Positions 1 to 7,972 of a stretch of 64,000 nucleotides of DNA are shown here, piece by piece. The DNA lies in assembly GCA_963838495.1 (NCBI GenBank), contig CAWIRC010000004.1, forward strand, positions 248,001 through 312,000. Direction: 5' to 3'. Each line of letters starts with the position of its first letter. Positions within the stretch are counted from its first letter, which is position 1. This DNA is from JBEKIK01 sp963838495. Lineage in GTDB: Bacteria; Planctomycetota; Planctomycetia; Pirellulales; Thermoguttaceae. The notes under the pieces were generated by a model. It had not been told where the DNA came from. It saw only the letters and a list, made by a program, of their open reading frames with translations, and ran no database searches. A program made the position numbers and the translations under genes.

Positions 1-595
1 AATGATGATGTAACCAGTAACATTCGAAGGCAACAAATATGGCAATGAGTGCAATGATGTAGATTAAAAACCAGTCCCTTTGATAGATATAGATAATGTA
101 AGAAACAAAAAATATATAAACAGCAATGAATAGAGCAATTACATAACATGCCGCATCATTTGCTTTCATCATGCGTGACCAAAAGCACATACGAGAAGAT
201 GTTTTGCTTTTTTTAAGTTTTATATTAACTTTTTTGCCTTCTGCAAATTTTGCACCACGCGACACCGTCTTTATCGAATCAGAGAGATAATTTTCCTCCA
301 ATTCACGAGCAGATTTCAGAAAATAATTTTGGTAGTCCCCACAACGTTTTGTCATTATGAGCCAAAAGATACAAATCATAGCACCTAAAATTGATAATAG
401 AATCGTAATAAAAGGTGCTTTAATATTGTTTGCAATTGCTGATTTCCCGATAATTAAGATAAAAATTGTATGGGCAACCAACATTGCATTATATCTTGCC
501 CAAACTTCATCACCGACATGTGCGTAGAGATCTACTGCAACTTGATAACCAGTTCGAATGTTTTCTTGTTCAAAATTTGAAATTTCTCAGCTCAT
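1..595 (-). pseudogene. AT-rich multi-pass membrane protein, 3' part outside window, with in-frame stop at codon 3
   Basis: Reading the minus strand from the ATG at 595-593 gives one open frame of about 195 codons to the window edge, interrupted only by TGA at 589-587 (codon 3). An AAAGGG ribosome-binding site lies just upstream and overlaps the end of the preceding gene, 4 nt away, which supports this start. After the stop the protein reads 'EQENIRTGYQ', then a hydrophobic segment near residues 45-60, a second near 70-85, a basic cytoplasmic stretch, and two more hydrophobic segments at the visible C-terminus. No other start codon lies in this frame until an ATG about 40 codons in. Base composition is much more AT-rich than the neighbours, suggesting acquisition. 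I do not recognise the family. The TGA could be a real nonsense change or a sequence error. Confidence 0.5.
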
Positions 596-599
596 ATAA

Positions 600-1022
600 T
601 TATCCCTTTATGTTTTTCATACATTTTGTTTCTCTAATCCATTCCACATCCTCGCGCAACTCCTCCAGCGTCTGTTTCAGGCCCACAAAACGGCGGCGGA
701 ACCAAGCCCGGCCAAGATAAAAACAAACACAGGCCGTGAAAAGTAGGGTCAGGGCAAAGATCAAGAGCCATCCTCGCCGGGCGATTCCCAGCCGGCCGTC
801 CAGCGATTCGGCCGCAAAAACAGCCAGAAGCGGCAATGAAGTTAAAGCCATTATAGCCGCTGCGGTCCAGATAACCGCCAGGCGTTTTAAGTGCGACAGA
901 TCGGCCTGGATTTCCAGCCGGGCAAGCTCCCAGCGCAAGCGCAGCATCTCGCTCGCGTCGGCCGTCAGGGCGCGAAGCTCGGCCTTTAGGTCGGCCAGCA
1001 GGGGGCGATCGGGCGAATTCAT
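600..1022 (-). CDS. Phage-holin-like / YqjE-type (DUF1469) membrane protein
   Basis: 140-residue protein with an N-terminal amphipathic helix ('LKAELRALTADASEMLRLRWELARLE'-like region), two adjacent membrane segments (about residues 48-70 and 83-105) and a short charged tail. This is the layout of the DUF1469/Phage_holin_3_6 (YqjE) family, small inner-membrane proteins of unknown biochemical role. The start at 1022 is chosen because its ATG overlaps the TGA of the upstream gene by four bases (ATGA), a translational-coupling arrangement. A longer frame to 1223 overlaps that gene and is not credible. It is the third gene of a leftward YqjD-like, DUF3618-like, YqjE-like set. Confidence 0.65.
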   Translation of the reverse strand: MNSPDRPLLADLKAELRALTADASEMLRLRWELARLEIQADLSHLKRLAVIWTAAAIMALTSLPLLAVFAAESLDGRLGIARRGWLLIFALTLLFTACVCFYLGRAWFRRRFVGLKQTLEELREDVEWIRETKCMKNIKG

Positions 1023-1342
1023 GGCTTGGCTCCTGCTTTTGTCCAGACGTCTTGGATTTCCTGCCACAGGCGCCGTCCGGCCCGCTGGGCTGTGTTGCGC
1101 AGCGCTCGTCGCCCTAAGCGTCGCAGCATGGGCCCGCGCCAAAACCCGCCCGAGGCCGCCAGGCCAACGCCAAAGGCAGCCAACAGCGCATAGCTCGGAT
1201 ATCGAGTCACATACTGCCGCCACGACGCCAGCCGGCGTCCTTCCCGCCCGACGGCATGTAAATGATTGTCGATCCGCCGCCGCATCCGACCGATCCGCAT
1301 GCGAAGCTCGCGCTTCCGCTGTTCAATATCGGAGTTTCTCAT
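1019..1342 (-). CDS. DUF3618/YqjK-like small membrane protein
   Basis: 107 residues, very basic (many Arg). An N-terminal helix 'DIEQRKRELRMRIGRMRRRID' type is followed by one hydrophobic segment around residues 50-68 and a basic C-terminal helix. This matches the architecture of the small DUF3618/YqjK proteins encoded beside YqjD and YqjE; the assignment rests on architecture and neighbourhood. Its stop overlaps the start of the YqjE-like gene by four bases. There is no clear ribosome-binding site upstream, where the intergenic space is filled by a degenerate short repeat. Confidence 0.5.
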   Translation of the reverse strand: MRNSDIEQRKRELRMRIGRMRRRIDNHLHAVGREGRRLASWRQYVTRYPSYALLAAFGVGLAASGGFWRGPMLRRLGRRALRNTAQRAGRRLWQEIQDVWTKAGAKP

Positions 1343-1344
1343 CG

Positions 1345-1465
1345 TTATCAGTTGTCAGTAATCAGTTTTCAGTTGTTACGAGCTGTCAGCTTTCAGGTAT
1401 CAGCTATCAGCCTGTACTGATCTGCGTGAATGCGCTAATTGCTGATTACTGATCGCTGACTGCTT
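1345..1465. repeat. Degenerate CAGTTNTCAG-type short repeat, copy 1
   Basis: Intergenic stretch built from imperfect 7-11 base units of the kind 'cagttgtcagtaatcag', 'agctgtcagctttcag', 'tatcagctatcag' and 'gctgattactgatcgctgac'. The same units recur at 14524-14660, 29632-29652, 30784-30810 and 34630-34730. No coding potential is seen. Confidence 0.7.
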
Positions 1466-1469
1466 TACA

Positions 1470-1811
1470 TTATCTTTTCCTAAAAAGCCTTTGAAACCAG
1501 CGGCCCAGGCAAAAACCCAATGCGGCGCTGATAATCAGGCTTGGGCCGGGATGCCTTTTTGCCGTCACCAGCATCCGGTCGATAATATCTCCCACGGTGG
1601 TCTCGCGGACGGCCTTGATTTTATCGGCGGCCTGGCGGCGGACATCCTCGTAGAATTTCTCCGCCTTTTCCAGTTCCATCTTCGCCAGGCGCACCGCCTC
1701 GGCCGCCAAATGGACCTCCGGGCATTCGCACTTCTCCACATCGTTTTTTTCCGCTCCAGTCGCGGCCGCGGCCGGTTGCTCGGCTTGATTGTTCTTTGCT
1801 TCGTCGCTCAT
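1470..1811 (-). CDS. ElaB/YqjD/DUF883-like membrane-anchored protein
   Basis: 113 residues from the ATG at 1811, which has AGGAG eight bases upstream; the longer frame to 1901 has no such site. The N-terminus is Ala/Gln/Glu-rich and disordered, the middle is a long amphipathic helix (about 35-80), and a C-terminal membrane segment 'LIISAALGFCLG' is followed by a basic tail. That is the DUF883 layout. In E. coli, ElaB and YqjD are inner-membrane proteins, with YqjD reported to bind ribosomes in stationary phase; whether that applies here is unknown. First gene of the leftward three-gene membrane set. Confidence 0.65.
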   Translation of the reverse strand: MSDEAKNNQAEQPAAAATGAEKNDVEKCECPEVHLAAEAVRLAKMELEKAEKFYEDVRRQAADKIKAVRETTVGDIIDRMLVTAKRHPGPSLIISAALGFCLGRWFQRLFRKR

Positions 1812-2081
1812 GGATATTCTCCTGTCTACATTTTTATTATGGCTATGGAAATCTACCTTATCGCAAACCCGGTCAAATGTCTTAAACGCCATTTTGCCCA
1901 ATCTATTCGCTAAAATCGGAACTGCCTTTTCGCATCGCGACTACATCAGGCAGCCAAAGGCATTTTCCCGGGGTCTAATGGCATTTTATCAGCAATTTAC
2001 ACCCCCCCATTGAAGCCATATCCACTATTGAATCTCTATGGGCCTTAATTTAGGATCAGGATCAATAATAGGAGTCCAACC

Positions 2082-3476
2082 ATGCAACGTCTGATCCTCA
2101 ATCCGGCGGCGTTTTTTCCCTTGGTCTTTCTCGCCTTATTCGCCAATCTAAAGGGCCAAGACGCCGGTTATTACAACGACCAGGGCGCGGAACTAACCGA
2201 CAAGGGCGAGTACGACAAGGCCATCGCCAATTACGACCAAGCCATTCGCCTGGCACCCGGCTCCGCGGTCTATTACCGCAACCGCGGCTATGCCTGGATC
2301 GGCAAAGGCGACAACGACAAAGCCCTGGCCGATATCGACAAGGCCCTGGAAATAAATCCCAAACTCTATGCCGCCCAGGCGCTGCGCGTGTGCGCCTTGA
2401 ATAACTTAGGTAAGCGCGACGAGGCCATGGCGGTGGCAGATCAAGTTCTAAAGCTCGATCCCAACAATGCCCTGGCTTACAAATACCGCGGCGACGTATG
2501 GTCCGACAAAGGCGACTTGGACAAGGCCATGGCCGACTACGATCAAGCCCTGCGCCTGGATCCCAAGCTTACCTGGGGATATGTCAACCGCGGCAATATC
2601 TGGAACGCCAAGTACGAATCCGACAAGGCTATTAATGACTTTAACCAAGCCTTGCAACTCAATTCCCGTTATTCAGCCGCCTATGCCGGCCGCGGCTATG
2701 CCTTGGTCGATAAAGGCGAGTACGACAAGGCCCTGACCGATTTAAATCAGGCCATAAGCCTCGATCCCAATTATGCCATGGCTTATGTGAGTCGCGGCTA
2801 TGCCTGGATCGGCAAAGGCGACAACGACAAGGCCCTGGCCGACGCCGACAAGGCCCTGGAAATAAATCCCAAACTCTATGCCGCCTATCCCCTGCGCATG
2901 TGCGCCTTGAATAACTTAGGTAAGCGCGACGAGGCCATGGCCGTGGCGGATCAAGTTCTAAAGCTCGATCCCAACAATGCCTTCGCCTTTAAATATCGCG
3001 GCGACGTTTGGTCCGACAAAGGCGATCTGGACAAGGCCATAGCCGACTACGATCAAGCCCTGCGCCTGGATCCCAAGCTTACCTGGGGATATGTCAACCG
3101 CGGCAACGCCCGGAGATCCAAAGGCGAGTACGACAAGGCGATTGCCGACTACGACCAGGCCTTGAGCCTCGATCCCAAAAACGCCTCGGCTCGCAGCAAT
3201 CGCGGCAGCGCCTGGATCTTCGAAGGCGAGATTGACAAGGGCATCGCCGACTGCAACGAGGCCCTGCGGATCGATCCCAATTTCGCCGACGCCTATATCT
3301 TCCGCGGCCATGCCTGGCAAGAAAAAAAGATTCCGACAAGGCCATGGGCGATCTCAACGAGGCCCTTCGACTCAAACCCGGGTATTCAGCCGCCTATAAC
3401 GGCCGCGGCAACGCCTGGGACGCCAAGGGCGAGTACGACAAGGCCATCGCCGACTACGACGAGGCCATCCGCCTGA
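2082..3476 (+). CDS. Giant secreted TPR protein, part 1 of 3 (signal peptide and first TPRs)
   Basis: Starts at an ATG with AGGAG eight bases upstream and a signal peptide of about 26 residues ('FFPLVFLALFANLKG'). It continues with 34-residue tetratricopeptide repeats of consensus AWxxKGEYDKAIADYDQALRLDP. The true frame is left at an A7 run (3322-3328). Reading one base back there restores a 34-residue unit exactly and continues into the frame running 3329-5148. The last ~48 codons of this ORF (Pro/Arg/Thr-rich) are frameshift nonsense. The sequence at 2283-2600 recurs nearly identically 510 bp later (five repeat units), a recent internal duplication. TPR arrays are protein-binding scaffolds; the partner is unknown. 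Confidence 0.75.
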   Translation: MQRLILNPAAFFPLVFLALFANLKGQDAGYYNDQGAELTDKGEYDKAIANYDQAIRLAPGSAVYYRNRGYAWIGKGDNDKALADIDKALEINPKLYAAQALRVCALNNLGKRDEAMAVADQVLKLDPNNALAYKYRGDVWSDKGDLDKAMADYDQALRLDPKLTWGYVNRGNIWNAKYESDKAINDFNQALQLNSRYSAAYAGRGYALVDKGEYDKALTDLNQAISLDPNYAMAYVSRGYAWIGKGDNDKALADADKALEINPKLYAAYPLRMCALNNLGKRDEAMAVADQVLKLDPNNAFAFKYRGDVWSDKGDLDKAIADYDQALRLDPKLTWGYVNRGNARRSKGEYDKAIADYDQALSLDPKNASARSNRGSAWIFEGEIDKGIADCNEALRIDPNFADAYIFRGHAWQEKKIPTRPWAISTRPFDSNPGIQPPITAAATPGTPRASTTRPSPTTTRPSA

Positions 3477-5203
3477 AACCCGATAACTCCACGGCACTCG
3501 GCAATCGCGGCGGCACCTGGATCCACAAGGGCGAGTACGACAAGGCCATCGCCGACTGCGGCGAGGCCCTGCGGATTGATCCTAATTCCGCCAACGCCTA
3601 TACCTTCCGCGCCATGGCCTGGAAAAAGAAAGGCGACTTCGACAAGGCCATCGCCGATTTAGACCGGGCCATTCGCTTGGAACCCGGCGTCGCCGTACTA
3701 TACGACGACCGCGGCCTGGCCTGGGACGCCAAGGGCGAGTACGACAAAGCCATCGCCGACTACAATCAGGCCCTGCGGTTGAATCCCCGCTTTTCATCCG
3801 CCTACAACGACCGCGGCCTGGTCTGGCATAAGAAAGGCGAGTATAACAAGGCCATCGCCGATTGCGACCAGGCCATTCGCCTGCAACCCGGCGTCGCCGT
3901 GCTGTACAACAACCGCGGCCTGGTCTGGGATGCCAAGGACGAAAATGACAAGGCGATTTCCGATTACAACCAGGCAATTCGCCTTGATCCGAAGTACGCC
4001 GCCGCCTACAACAACCGCGGCCTGGTCTGGGAAAAAAAGAAAGAAGCCGATAAAGCCTTGGCCGATTTCGATCAAGCCGTGCGCTTGGATCCGAAGTACG
4101 CCGACGCTTATCACAACCGCGGCGACTTTTGGAACGTCAAAGGCGAATTCGACAAGGCAATCGCCGATCTCAACGAGTCCATCCGACTTGATCCCCACTA
4201 TTCAGCCACTTATAATGATCGCGGCAACGCCTGGGGTGCCAAGGGCGAGTATGACAAGGCCATCGCCGACTACAACGAAGCCATCCGCCTGAATCCCAAA
4301 AACGCCATGGCTCTCGGCAATCGCGGCGGCGCCTGGATCCAAAAAGGCGAGCTTGACAAGGCCATCGCCGACTGCGATGAAGCCCTGCGGATCGATCCCA
4401 ATTCCTCCAACGCCTATGCCTTCCGCAACCAGGCCCGGCAAAAGAAAGGCGAATACGACAAGGCAATCGCCGATCTCGACCAGGCCATTCGCCTGGAACC
4501 CGGTGACGCGTCCCTGTATAATGAGCGCGGCCTGGCCTGGAACTCGAGAGGCGAGTACGACAAGGCCATCGCCGACTACGATCAGGCCTTGCGGCTTGAT
4601 CCCAATGCGTCGGTTCTTTACGGCCACCGCGGCGACGCCTGGCAGGCCAAAGGCGAATATGACAAGGCCATCGCCGATTACAACCAGGCCGCGCACCTGG
4701 AACCCAACAACCCAATAATATACAACAACCGCGCCTTGATCTGGAGCGATAAGGGCGAGTACGACAAGGCCATCGCCGATTTCAACCAGGCAATTCGCCT
4801 TGATCCCAGTTATGTAAGCGCCTATATAAATCGCGGCTACGATTGGCTCAACAAAGGCGAGAACGACAAGGCCCTGGCCGACGCCGACAAGGCCCTGCAA
4901 CTGGATCCCAAGCACTATTCCGCCTATCCCATGCGGATGGACGCCCTAAACGCCAAAGGCGAGTTCGACAAGGCCATTGCCGTGGGCGAACAGGTTCTTA
5001 AACTGGATCCTAATAACAACTTGGCCTATAAATATCGCGGCGACGCCTTAAGCGGCAAGGGCGAATACGACAAGGCCATAGCCGAATACGATCAGGTCCT
5101 GCGGCTGGATCCCAAACTTGCCTGGGGATACATCGGTCGCGGCGGCGCTGGACTGAAAAAAGCGAATACGACAAGGCCATTGCCGACTACAATAAGGCCC
5201 TGA
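3344..5203 (+). CDS. Giant secreted TPR protein, part 2 of 3 (central TPR array)
   Basis: Continuation of the TPR protein. True coding in this frame begins at about 3329, before the first ATG, and ends at about 5148. It holds roughly 18 consecutive 34-residue TPR units, highly uniform ('KGEYDKAIADYNQALRLDP'), implying ongoing homogenisation. At 5141-5150 the expected codons for Ala-Trp (GCC TGG) read GCTGG: one base is missing, after which the frame runs into Thr/Arg/Pro-rich nonsense. Restoring one base rebuilds the unit with its conserved AW start. There is no internal promoter or ribosome-binding site for independent translation. Confidence 0.75.
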   Translation: MGDLNEALRLKPGYSAAYNGRGNAWDAKGEYDKAIADYDEAIRLKPDNSTALGNRGGTWIHKGEYDKAIADCGEALRIDPNSANAYTFRAMAWKKKGDFDKAIADLDRAIRLEPGVAVLYDDRGLAWDAKGEYDKAIADYNQALRLNPRFSSAYNDRGLVWHKKGEYNKAIADCDQAIRLQPGVAVLYNNRGLVWDAKDENDKAISDYNQAIRLDPKYAAAYNNRGLVWEKKKEADKALADFDQAVRLDPKYADAYHNRGDFWNVKGEFDKAIADLNESIRLDPHYSATYNDRGNAWGAKGEYDKAIADYNEAIRLNPKNAMALGNRGGAWIQKGELDKAIADCDEALRIDPNSSNAYAFRNQARQKKGEYDKAIADLDQAIRLEPGDASLYNERGLAWNSRGEYDKAIADYDQALRLDPNASVLYGHRGDAWQAKGEYDKAIADYNQAAHLEPNNPIIYNNRALIWSDKGEYDKAIADFNQAIRLDPSYVSAYINRGYDWLNKGENDKALADADKALQLDPKHYSAYPMRMDALNAKGEFDKAIAVGEQVLKLDPNNNLAYKYRGDALSGKGEYDKAIAEYDQVLRLDPKLAWGYIGRGGAGLKKANTTRPLPTTIRP

Positions 5204-5637
5204 GTCTACTACCCAAAAACGCCGTCGCCTACAGCGATCGCGGCCGTGCATGGAAAAGAAAAGGCGAATACGACAAGGCCCTGGCCGATTACAATCAAGC
5301 CATAAAACTCGATCCTAATTTGGCAGTAGCATATCTGAGACTTGGATGGCTGCAGGCGACTTGCCCGGATGAAAAATATCGCGACGCAAAAAAGGCCTTT
5401 GAAAACGCCAACAAGGGCTACCAACTCAATCTAGGTAAAGACTGGGGCTATATCAACGCCCTGGCCGCCGCATACGCGGAAAACAAGGATTTTGAAACCG
5501 CCCGCGAGTGGCAGGCGAAGGCCATCAAAATGGCCGAGGCCGACAAAAACACATCCGAAAAAGACAAAAAAGAATTGTATGACGAGATGGAGTTTTTCAA
5601 GCAAAACAAACCCTACCGCGATGAGTTGAAGCCGTAA
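5149..5637 (+). CDS. Giant secreted TPR protein, part 3 of 3 (last TPRs and C-terminal domain)
   Basis: Third frame of the same gene: two further TPRs, then a non-TPR C-terminal region 'LGWLQATCPDEKYRDAKKA' and 'AAAYAENKDFETAREWQ' ending in 'FKQNKPYRDELKP'. This terminal block is the usual ending of planctomycete TPR proteins of this type, so the gene is complete at its 3' end and the two breaks are internal. With both single-base breaks repaired the protein is about 1185 residues with about 31 TPRs. Confidence 0.7.
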   Translation, partial: WTEKSEYDKAIADYNKALSLLPKNAVAYSDRGRAWKRKGEYDKALADYNQAIKLDPNLAVAYLRLGWLQATCPDEKYRDAKKAFENANKGYQLNLGKDWGYINALAAAYAENKDFETAREWQAKAIKMAEADKNTSEKDKKELYDEMEFFKQNKPYRDELKP

Positions 5638-5793
5638 TAGTGTTTGTACGGTAGCAATGTAGGTAATAATTGAATCACTCTTTGGATCAATCCGGCTCAG
5701 CAATTACTTCTTTCCCGAGCTACGCAATCCAATCTATTTACTTGAGTCACCGTTCGCCAAATCGACAATTGATAACAACTTTATAACTGGTTA

Positions 5794-6438
5794 TCAATTC
5801 TCGCTTGAGAGAATTTGTTCGCATCTGTCATAGAGTTCTGAGACTGTTGCAGGATTCATATCTTTTTTCCGATAATCTTTCAATAAATTTTCGAAAGTCG
5901 CCTTGTCTACCTTTTCTGAGATATCATGAAGTAGCCCGGCAAGAGTGAAGGGCGGAAGGTTATCATAACACGCTACTTCGCCACCCCAACGTTGTTCATC
6001 TGCCCAAAGTGCACGCCATCGATGATTATGATTTTTAAGTCCTATTTTTTGATACCAATTGTAGAGATAAGTTTCTTGTTCTTCTGAATAACATTCAATA
6101 CTATTAGCGTTCACGCCTCCGATTAATATAATGATTTTTTGTTTGCCGCATGTCAGACAAACATCCTTTGCTACTGTCCAGTAGCCGTAATAGTAATACA
6201 AAACTGATCCGGCCAGTAAAACAGCACAGAGGATAGCCACTATCTTGCGACGTTTATATACGGCAAACGCGAGTATGCCTAAAACAACCGCAAACAGAGA
6301 ACCAATGTAGCCGCGCAGCCCCAGCCAAGAACCAAAATTAAGAATTATGCAGATAACAGTTACGCCTATCATCAAAGACCTTAGAGTAAACTGCCAAGGC
6401 CCGCGGTGATTGCTTATGTCTTCAGAATTGCTTTCCAT
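5794..6438 (-). CDS. Planctomycete-type membrane protein of unknown function
   Basis: 214 residues. The N-terminus carries 'FTLRSLMIGVTVICI', the F-x-L-R-(S/T)-L-(M/L) opening seen at the start of many planctomycete membrane proteins. Three hydrophobic segments follow (about 18-36, 43-62, 66-86). The remainder is soluble, with a CLTCGK pair of cysteines near residue 96 that could bind metal or form a disulfide, and a helical C-terminus rich in Lys/Glu. There is no recognisable ribosome-binding site. It lies 49 bp downstream of the Xre-type gene and could be co-transcribed with it. Confidence 0.6.
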   Translation of the reverse strand: MESNSEDISNHRGPWQFTLRSLMIGVTVICIILNFGSWLGLRGYIGSLFAVVLGILAFAVYKRRKIVAILCAVLLAGSVLYYYYGYWTVAKDVCLTCGKQKIIILIGGVNANSIECYSEEQETYLYNWYQKIGLKNHNHRWRALWADEQRWGGEVACYDNLPPFTLAGLLHDISEKVDKATFENLLKDYRKKDMNPATVSELYDRCEQILSSEN

Positions 6439-6487
6439 GATTTACGGATGCGGATTAAGGCGTAAATAATTCAGTGCAATACCCATA

Positions 6488-6853
6488 TCAAGACATTCGG
6501 ACGCTGAAACCTATATCGGCGCCAACCGCCTGGGCGTAGCGGTATAGAGTATCGACAGTAGGATTGACGTACACGCCGTTTTCAAGGCGGCTGATTGCCG
6601 CCCGGTCCATGCCGCATCGCTTGCCTACGTCCGCCAGGCTCATCGCTTTCCGCTTGCGGTATTTTTTCAATTCCGAAAGCATCGTCAGAAGGTCCATATA
6701 TTCACCCTGCGATACAACTTCGGTTGCATCTCCGCTGGATAGCAGGTCATGCAGTCCGGGCCGTTCATCTTTGAATCGCTTGCGAATTTTTTCCAATCGC
6801 CGCATTTCTTCCGGCGAACGTTTGATCTTTCGATGAGTTCGTTTTGCGCTCAT
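6488..6853 (-). CDS. Xre-family helix-turn-helix transcriptional regulator
   Basis: 121 residues. The C-terminal half (about 55-118) is an HTH_3/Cro-C1 fold: 'MSLADVGKRCGMDRAAISRLENG' spans the turn and recognition helix, with the usual 'ISRLE.G' signature, and 'PTVDTLYRYAQAVG' is the following helix pair. The N-terminal half is a basic/acidic helix. Such proteins are often antitoxins, but no toxin-like gene sits beside it. A perfect 16-bp palindrome lies five bases from the start codon with no Shine-Dalgarno site between, so autoregulation and possibly leaderless translation are likely. Confidence 0.8.
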   Translation of the reverse strand: MSAKRTHRKIKRSPEEMRRLEKIRKRFKDERPGLHDLLSSGDATEVVSQGEYMDLLTMLSELKKYRKRKAMSLADVGKRCGMDRAAISRLENGVYVNPTVDTLYRYAQAVGADIGFSVRMS

Positions 6854-6858
6854 GATTA

Positions 6859-6874
6859 TTGTAATATATTACAA
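6859..6874. promoter_or_regulatory. Perfect 16-bp palindrome, candidate operator of the Xre-type gene
   Basis: TTGTAATATATTACAA is its own reverse complement. It lies 5 bp upstream of the regulator's ATG, where the promoter or -10 region of a leaderless message would be. A palindrome of this length at the start of a Cro/C1-type gene is the usual form of an autoregulatory operator; the binding is inferred. Confidence 0.6.
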
Positions 6875-6921
6875 CATCAAAATACTTAAGTCAATATAAA
6901 AACCCAGTCGGTACAAGATTA

Positions 6922-7893
6922 TCACTCCAGCCCGGCGTTCACGTCTTTGCCGTGCTCTTCAAGCCACTCGAGCATTTGCTTGACGCTGCCGGTGGCCAGG
7001 GCGATGCAGGTGTCGGCGGCGCCGTAATAGAGGCGGAGCGTGTCGCCGTCGGGCTCCAGGACGTATCCGCAGGGGAAGACCACGTTGCCCACGTCGCCGA
7101 AGCGCTCGTAGTCTGCGTCGGGGCCGAAGACCCAGGCGTCGCCGCGCCGCAGGCAGATCTCCGGCGTATCCCGGTTGAGAAGCGCCAGCCCCAGGCGATA
7201 CAGTTTCCCGGAGACGGTTTCTTTCACGCCGTGATATATGAGCAGCCAGCCGGCCGGAGTCTCGATGGGCGGCACGCTCAGCCCGATCCTTCCTGAATCC
7301 CACCACGATCCGCGCCGGGCGCGGATTATCAGCTTGTGGCTCCCCCAATGCCTCAGGTCTGGCGAATATGAGATCCAGATGTGCGCGCCCATCGGGCTGA
7401 CCGGTCGATGGATGAGTGCCCAATGCCCGCCAATTTGCTTGGGGAACAGCGCCGCATCCTTGTCCTCGGGCGGCATGATCTGACCGTATCGCTCGAATGT
7501 GCGGAAATCCTCGGTCAAAGCCAAAGACACGCCCGGCCCGCCCGGCGAATACGACGTGTAAACAACGGCATATTTATTGATGTCGGCAAGATATGTGATC
7601 CGCGGGTCTTCGATGCCCCAGGTTTCCTCGGGATATTTTTGCGGGTCGGGCAAGAGCGTGGGCTCGGGATCGATGATCCAGCCGTTGACGCCGTTTATTG
7701 ACCGCGCGGCGGACAAATGCGACACCCCGCGGCGGTCTTCCACCCTGCAAAGCAAAAGTACCGCGCCGTCGGCCAATCGCACGGCCCCTGTGTTAAAAAT
7801 CGTGTTCACCACGTAAGGCCAATGCCGGGCGCTTAGAAGCGGATTGGCCGGATGACGCTTGAAAAGGACGTCCCGCTCCTGCTGATGATTCAT
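6922..7893 (-). CDS. GH130-family beta-mannoside phosphorylase/hydrolase
   Basis: 323-residue five-bladed propeller enzyme of glycoside hydrolase family 130. Seen motifs: 'HPANPLL' at the N-terminus, 'TWGIEDPRITYL' (the conserved GxEDPR region with the proposed catalytic Asp), 'HRPVSPMGAHIWISYSPDL', 'ETPAGWLLIYHGV' and the terminal 'VFPCGYVLEPDGDTLRLYYGAAD' typical of the family. GH130 members phosphorolyse or hydrolyse beta-mannosidic bonds; substrate specificity cannot be read here. No signal peptide, so cytoplasmic. It is downstream of the GT4 gene on the same strand, with a palindromic repeat between, and a second divergent GH130 lies 3 kb away. Confidence 0.85.
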   Translation of the reverse strand: MNHQQERDVLFKRHPANPLLSARHWPYVVNTIFNTGAVRLADGAVLLLCRVEDRRGVSHLSAARSINGVNGWIIDPEPTLLPDPQKYPEETWGIEDPRITYLADINKYAVVYTSYSPGGPGVSLALTEDFRTFERYGQIMPPEDKDAALFPKQIGGHWALIHRPVSPMGAHIWISYSPDLRHWGSHKLIIRARRGSWWDSGRIGLSVPPIETPAGWLLIYHGVKETVSGKLYRLGLALLNRDTPEICLRRGDAWVFGPDADYERFGDVGNVVFPCGYVLEPDGDTLRLYYGAADTCIALATGSVKQMLEWLEEHGKDVNAGLE

Positions 7894-7937
7894 GGCGCAA
7901 ACCTGGATGGGAATTCAGTAGGCGAAATTGCAATCAA

Positions 7938-7963
7938 AGCCCCCGGTGTATTCACCGGGGGCT
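7938..7963. repeat. Dispersed palindrome, AGCCCCCGGTG arms, copy 1
   Basis: Perfect 11-bp inverted arms (AGCCCCCGGTG / CACCGGGGGCT) around TATT, followed by AAAT. The same element occurs at 30932-30957 and, with changes, at 21609-21635. It sits between the GT4 gene and GH130 and could act as a terminator hairpin, but its dispersal marks it as a repeat family. Confidence 0.8.
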
Positions 7964-7972
7964 AAATGAATA

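Noticed and set aside
466..720. 84-codon plus-strand frame near the left edge
   Set aside because: It runs antisense to the better-supported minus-strand membrane gene and the end of the YqjE-like gene.
2448..5251. Long antisense frames through the TPR gene
   Set aside because: They mirror the 102-bp repeat on the other strand and have Gly/Val/Ala-rich periodic composition; the sense strand gives clear TPRs.
2082..5637. Regular direct repeats that could suggest a CRISPR array
   Set aside because: The 102-bp period is coding TPR sequence, without constant repeats and unique spacers. No CRISPR array or cas gene is visible in the window, so the TPR-CHAT genes cannot be called type III-E components.
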